NCBI RefSeq assembly: GCF_003589595.1
Contig: NW_020653750.1
Span: 1,359,305 to 1,423,304 of the forward strand
Reading direction: 5' to 3'
Source of the DNA: Hyposmocoma kahamanoa
Taxonomy: Eukaryota > Arthropoda > Insecta > Lepidoptera > Cosmopterigidae
Length of the DNA: 64,000 bases
Positions 12,601 to 18,600 of this stretch are shown here, one piece after another. The notes beneath the pieces were generated by a model that was not told where the DNA came from, did not search any database, and saw only the letters and a program-made list of their open reading frames with translations. The translations under genes and the position numbers were made by a program. Each line of letters begins with the position of its first letter. Position 1 is the stretch's first letter.

Positions 12601-15600
12601 CAAACTCCCGACAAAATCCTTAAATTCGTTGTCAAATTTTTGACATTTGTGTATTTATTTTGACGTTACTCAAATTACGATTAGTATTTTGACATCTATT
12701 TATATTTTACAATTAATATTAATAAATTTGACCCATGTAACTATCATCGCGTTGACTGACTAACCTATTGAATCTGTCTTTAGTGCACGACCATTTCTTG
12801 CGAAAGAAACATATTACACCTAGCTTAGTCTGTCAAAATACACGTCAATGAATGTATACCTTCAATATTTGTATGCCTAATGTTTGACTGGACACAGTGA
12901 AACTTTACTTATTTTTAACCGACTTCAAAAAAGATGAGATTCTCAATTCTTCTACATATATCATTTTTTGTACCTATGTTACGCGATGTCTCCGCCATTT
13001 GTGAACTGATTTAGATCATTCTTTTTGTTGGAAAGAGGGTACCTCAGTTGTGGGTCCATTTAAATTTGAAGAAAATATTCCGTCTCTAAAGGTGGCAAAC
13101 TAGGGGATGAATCCGTTTTCGCACACTCTCCGGTAACCGATTTTAATAAAACTTGGCAAGTAGTCATAATTCCACGAACTTTTGAGGTCGGTTTTTTTAG
13201 TACTCTGTACTGAGATTACGTACATGTCAGCTTCTATACAGCCTGTGTTTTCACAAATAAATTAATTATGAATTATTAAATTTTTATTAAATTTGAAAAA
13301 GAAATAAATAAATATCGAAAAAGTATAGGTAAACAGCAAAAATTGACAGCTATTTATTCCAACATAAAATTCGCTTTGCGGACTATGTCTATGTTATCGC
13401 GTAGAGTATTTGCAAATGAATATGAAGTTACTCAATTTTCAGTTTCTCACAGGAGCGCTGACGGCGAAAAGCCCTTTAAACCTTACAAAAAAATTTGTAA
13501 CGACTGATGACATGGTCTGTAATTAGTTATGAGCATTGAGTAAGAAATAGAGACGAAATGTCATTTAATTTGTTTGAAAACTATTCTGCCAAATCATTAC
13601 TGTGACAACTGCGCTCCGATTGGCCAGCCCGAATTCGAAACAATTTTATTCTAACAATCATAATGGTATTGACGGGTGTCGTCAATTGTTTTACTTCAAA
13701 TCGACCAGCTTAACTTGAGTTTTGCTATAATGGGCGAAAATTGGAAAATCATATTATATATTTAATTACCGATGATATGTGATTCCGTTTGTTTTGTAAT
13801 TAGATGTTTTGCTGTTTTTCCCACACCACCGAATGGAACAGCCCTCATTGTTAGAGATTATTATCTTTATTGCAATAAATACAGAATACTTTGGGAATAT
13901 ACGGAAACGTACACACAGGTCAGTAGTTGGCGCTGTACTATTTCAGTTTTCTAATTTGTGATTTCAGCGCAAACGAAAGTTGATATATTACCATTTAATG
14001 AGTTGCCAGTAATGGATGGTCCTTATTTCGTCTCTATTTCTGGTTATATACTCGATGGTTAAGAGCGATGGCTCCAGCATGGAAACAGATATTGGTGCGA
14101 GTTCACTCGATCGAAGATTTTTTTTTGTGTTCGATCTTTGTATTTATAATTACAATGTACTACTTTCGTCAATTCCAGCCAGTGGAGAATCAGTTGACGC
14201 TACGCAAGAGCTGTTAACGTTATCACTTTCAAACATTCTCGGATCATTCGTCGGAGCGATGCCCATCACTGGTTCCTTCTCCAGAAGTGCTGTGAACCAC
14301 GCTAGTGGCGTCGCCACGCAATTTGGCAGCTTGTATACAGGTATTGCCAATACGAATGCATTTTTATAGAGCATAATTTTCTCTTATCACACAAAGTACT
14401 ATGTAAAATTATGCCAGAACTTAAAATTGCTGTTTGGTTTGTCAACACGATTTTTTAAAACCTTTTATTACTAATCCTCCATTTGAAAGAAACGTATTGC
14501 ATAATATTCATTTTTAAGCTGCCCATGTTTGTGTGTGTGCTGGAAATTCGTTCGAAATATATAAGAATAGCGTTACGATGTACTAACTAACCATTCTGCT
14601 TATTTGTTTCAGGTATCCTGGTACTGCTTGCATTAAGTCTCCTAACTCCATACTTCTATTTCATTCCGAAAGCGTCTCTCGCCGCCGTTGTAATTTGTGC
14701 TGTGATATTTATGATAGAATACGAGGTAAGTAATACATTTAATTATTTATATAAATACACACATCAAAAGTGTCTAGGGATCAAGTGAATATTTTTTAAA
14801 TAAAAATTATTTAAGCAATATTTACCAAATCCAGTCTTCCAGGACGACTTCTTACTTTAATGCTTATGTTTTATTTAACCGCTTACCCCTATATTTAATT
14901 AAAATAAACTAAAATTGATGTTTTTGCAAATTGTGGGAAAAAACTCAAATTAACGGCGTCAATTAAATGACAAAAAAATGGCGAAAATGATGATTTTGCT
15001 CATTTTTATTGTAAAGATAAGAAAATTAATAATCTGTATTTCCACCATTAACACGAATCACACAATTACTGCGATTTGGCATGCTTAAGATGAGTTCATC
15101 AAAATCACTTTGAGGAATGGCCGCCCATGTGTTTTGTAACAAGTCAAAATATTGTTGTAGAGTATGTACGGTATGCATACTCGGCACAGCTCTTCTTTGA
15201 AGCATATCCCATGCGTGCTCAATTGGATTGAGGTCTGGCAATTGAGCAGGCCACGGCAGAACGTTGTTACGAGCTTCGGCAAGAATGCGTGTTACGACTC
15301 TAGCCGTGTGTGGACGTGCGTTGTCATGCATTAGTTGAAATGAATCACCCAACTGGCCTCGCAAAGGGATGATAACATCTGAAACAATCCTCTCTTACGC
15401 AGAGAGGTTACTTGAGCATTGAGGTTACCCCTGATCCAAATGAGATCGGTTCTTCCGCCGATCCAAATACCGGCCCATATCATTATTGTTCCCCCACCAT
15501 ATGGATGAACTTCCTGACAATATCTCAAACGTTCATGACGTCCAGATGTTCTCCAAACTCGAGTACGTCTTGTATCCGGTCTCATACCGAAGCGGGATTC

Positions 15601-18600
15601 ATCCGAAAAGCACACATAGCGCCAGTCTTCTTCCTCCCAGTTTCTGTGTTCGCGAGCCCATCGTAAACGGGACCTGCGATTGCAGGGTGCAATAGGTGGG
15701 ACTCTGAGCGGCCTTCGGGATCGCAGACCCACTTCACGTAAACGATTTCGGATTGTTTAATCGCTTATTAGTAAGCCTGAGGAGCTGTGGAGCCTCGTAA
15801 CCAACATCATGGCGGTCATGGTACGATTCCGTCGAGCAGTATTTTGGATATACCGGTCCTGTCTGCGAGTCGTGATGCGAGATCGTCCTCCATGTCGCTC
15901 GGCCACGCTGCCCGTCATGCGATAGCGCGTCCAGAGGCGACTTATGACGCTCTGTGTAGTGTTAAGAGTGAAAGCCACAGCACGTTGCCTGGAACCAGCT
16001 TCCAACATTCCGACGGCTCGCATCATCACTTCTCGGGTTAAATGATGTCGTCTCTCCATAATAATGTAAATTGTTTCGGTTCCGATGCAGATATTGTAAT
16101 GATTTTGTCAAAACGCTATAACTCATTTTTATACAAAACCACATTGACAATCGATTTTCTTCTTATTATCGAATTTTAAACAATATTCCTTATTTAAATG
16201 TTAAAACTCACTAAAAAGTATCAATAGCGATACAAAAAAGTTAATATAATTAACCCTAATTGCAGCAATACTCTTAAACGTACTTGATCCCTAGACACTT
16301 TTGATGTGTGTATTAGCCAACATCACGTACGTTGCTCCCATCCCAAAGTAAGTAACTAAAGCACTTGTGCTATGGAAATTGTAAACAATGACGGTCCCAC
16401 AAACACCCGGACCCGAGACGATATACAAAAGTTAGTTTTTCTACATTGACCCGGCCGACGATCGAACCCAGGACCTCAGAAATGGCGACTTCATGAACAC
16501 TGGTGCGCGAACCACTCGACCACTGAGGTCGTCAAATTTGTATTTATTTATATACTGTGAAATAAAGCAAGTAAAGATAAAAGTAAATTTATTTCAATAC
16601 AATACAATGCAAGTAAAACAAATGAAGATAATTTGACTTACACTAATATAATAAAAACTTCGTGCTCTCTTTCTTAAAATTGAGAACTAGGCTCTTGTCG
16701 GTGTAGTAAATACCATCCAGTCCTGTAAAAATCCAATAGACCTACTACTTTTTTATTTTTAAACAACTTCAAAAAGGAGGTTCTCAATTCGACTGTATTT
16801 TTTTGTATGTATGTTACGCGATAACTCCGGTATTTGTGAACCGATTTTGATGATTATTTTTTTGTTGGAAAGAGGGTACCTCCATAATGGTCCCATTTAA
16901 TTTTGAAGAAAATCGTCCACCTTTACGGGTGGCTGTTCACGCATGAAGATTCATTTTTATATATAGTGCCTAAATTTTATTATAAGGAGCAATAATTTTT
17001 ATGATTGATTTTGCTATTCTCCAATTCAAGGCATTTTTCTCTCTCAATTACTTTGAGTAGTGAGAACCGATTCTTATTATCTCCTGTGTCAAGTCCCGTA
17101 TAGTGGCGAACTAGGGGATGAATCCGGGTTTGCGTACTTTCCGGTAACCGATTTCAATAAAAATTGGCAAATAGATGTAATTCCACGCACTTTTGAGGTC
17201 GGTTTTTTTAGTACTCTGTACTGAGATTATGATTACGTCAATTTAACATTTAACACTAAATAGTGTAAAAATAATTAACATTTATATTCACCTTTAGTTT
17301 ACTTACAAAGTTAAGTAAAGCCCAAAGCGTTGTTATCTATATATCCAATATAAATTCATAATCAATACAAACAATCATACATATAATATTATACATTACT
17401 TTTAAAAAGTTTTTGCCTTGTGTGCTTTTGGATTATTTGATATATTGTGATTATCAATCATTACTCTTTGTAGGTGGTTAAGCCGATGTGGCGATCTCGA
17501 CGCGCTGACCTTGTTCCTACGTTCGCGACTTTCGCTCTCTGCCTCATAGTCGGCGTCGAGTTAGGTATTTTGGCTGGAGTCGCCATCAACGTCATATTGC
17601 TGCTGTATCCCAGTGCAAGGCCACAGCTTGACGCTGAGATTGCTACGGTATGGTTTATAATAAATTATTTATTAACTGATAAGAGACGCGAGAAAGAAAT
17701 GTTTTCGTCAAATCGCCCTAAAAGTGTCGAGCAAACGCTGCCTCTAACACACACACACCGGCATTTTTAGTGTAACAAAAAAAGTGATAATAAAAAATTG
17801 TTACGTTTATATTTAAATAAATAAGAATTAGATATAAAGTAGCAACTAAATTAGCGTCTTTTAACATCGCCCCGGTACAGTATTACTCAACTTTTTTTGG
17901 GAAAAAAAAATAGTACGACACTCTTTCAATTTATGGTTTATGGTTCCAGAAACCATAAATTGAATGAGTGTCGTACTACTAAATAGTTACTCTGTCCTCG
18001 ACTAGAACTGGATTGCTTTAATAGAATGGTTATTTAATACGATTCTTTTCATATTTCCAGTCACCTTCAGGCTTCAACTACCTTCTAGTGACAGTCGGCA
18101 ATAGCTTATACTTCCCTGGAGTGGAGTACATCAGACAATATGTGGAAAGAGCTGCTAAGAAGAAGGGTGGATGCAGCATGCCCATTGTTATAGACTGTCG
18201 ATATGTACTTGGTAAGCCATTTTTTAAGTGAAAATGAAATATAATACGAGTATAATACATATTCTCACGACTTTGCGATGCGGAGGGAAACTACTTTAAA
18301 TGTTGTAGATATAGAGAGGTTATTTTATTTTTAAGATTTTTTTATATATATATATAAATATATTTTGTGGGCAATGCCCGGTTACTGTCCTATGATCTTA
18401 TTTATTTAGCTATAGTTAGTTTAAGACTTAGGCTACCTTTCCACCAGAGATGTGGGAGGTAGCGAGGTTGTGTAACGGCGCTGTGAAACGGTGGGATGTT
18501 TTTCCACCAAAGCTGTGCGAGGTAGCTAGGCGGTGACATGATATGCAGCGGCGAGGTGCGAGGATGCGTTATGGACTCTTTCAGCTTTACGCGGGCGGAG

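Larger units (their letters stand above)
8649..14178 (+). other. intron between second and third visible transporter exons
   Basis: 5.5 kb, dominated by three mobile elements (Tc1-like 9896-11508, Transib-like 11758-12488, ACCGACTTC repeat 12915-13215) and a SINE (14045-14165) placed against the acceptor. The segment 8650-9890 has repeated phrases of the type 'tgtatagaatacc' (8770-8895) but no recognised element. Confidence 0.8.
14726..17473 (+). other. intron between fourth and fifth visible transporter exons
   Basis: 2.7 kb, consisting largely of the decayed Tc1-like element (14758-16310), the SINE it landed in (16313-16540) and a disrupted ACCGACTTC repeat (16755-17230). 16560-16750 and 17240-17470 are AT-rich with nothing recognised. 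Confidence 0.8.
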
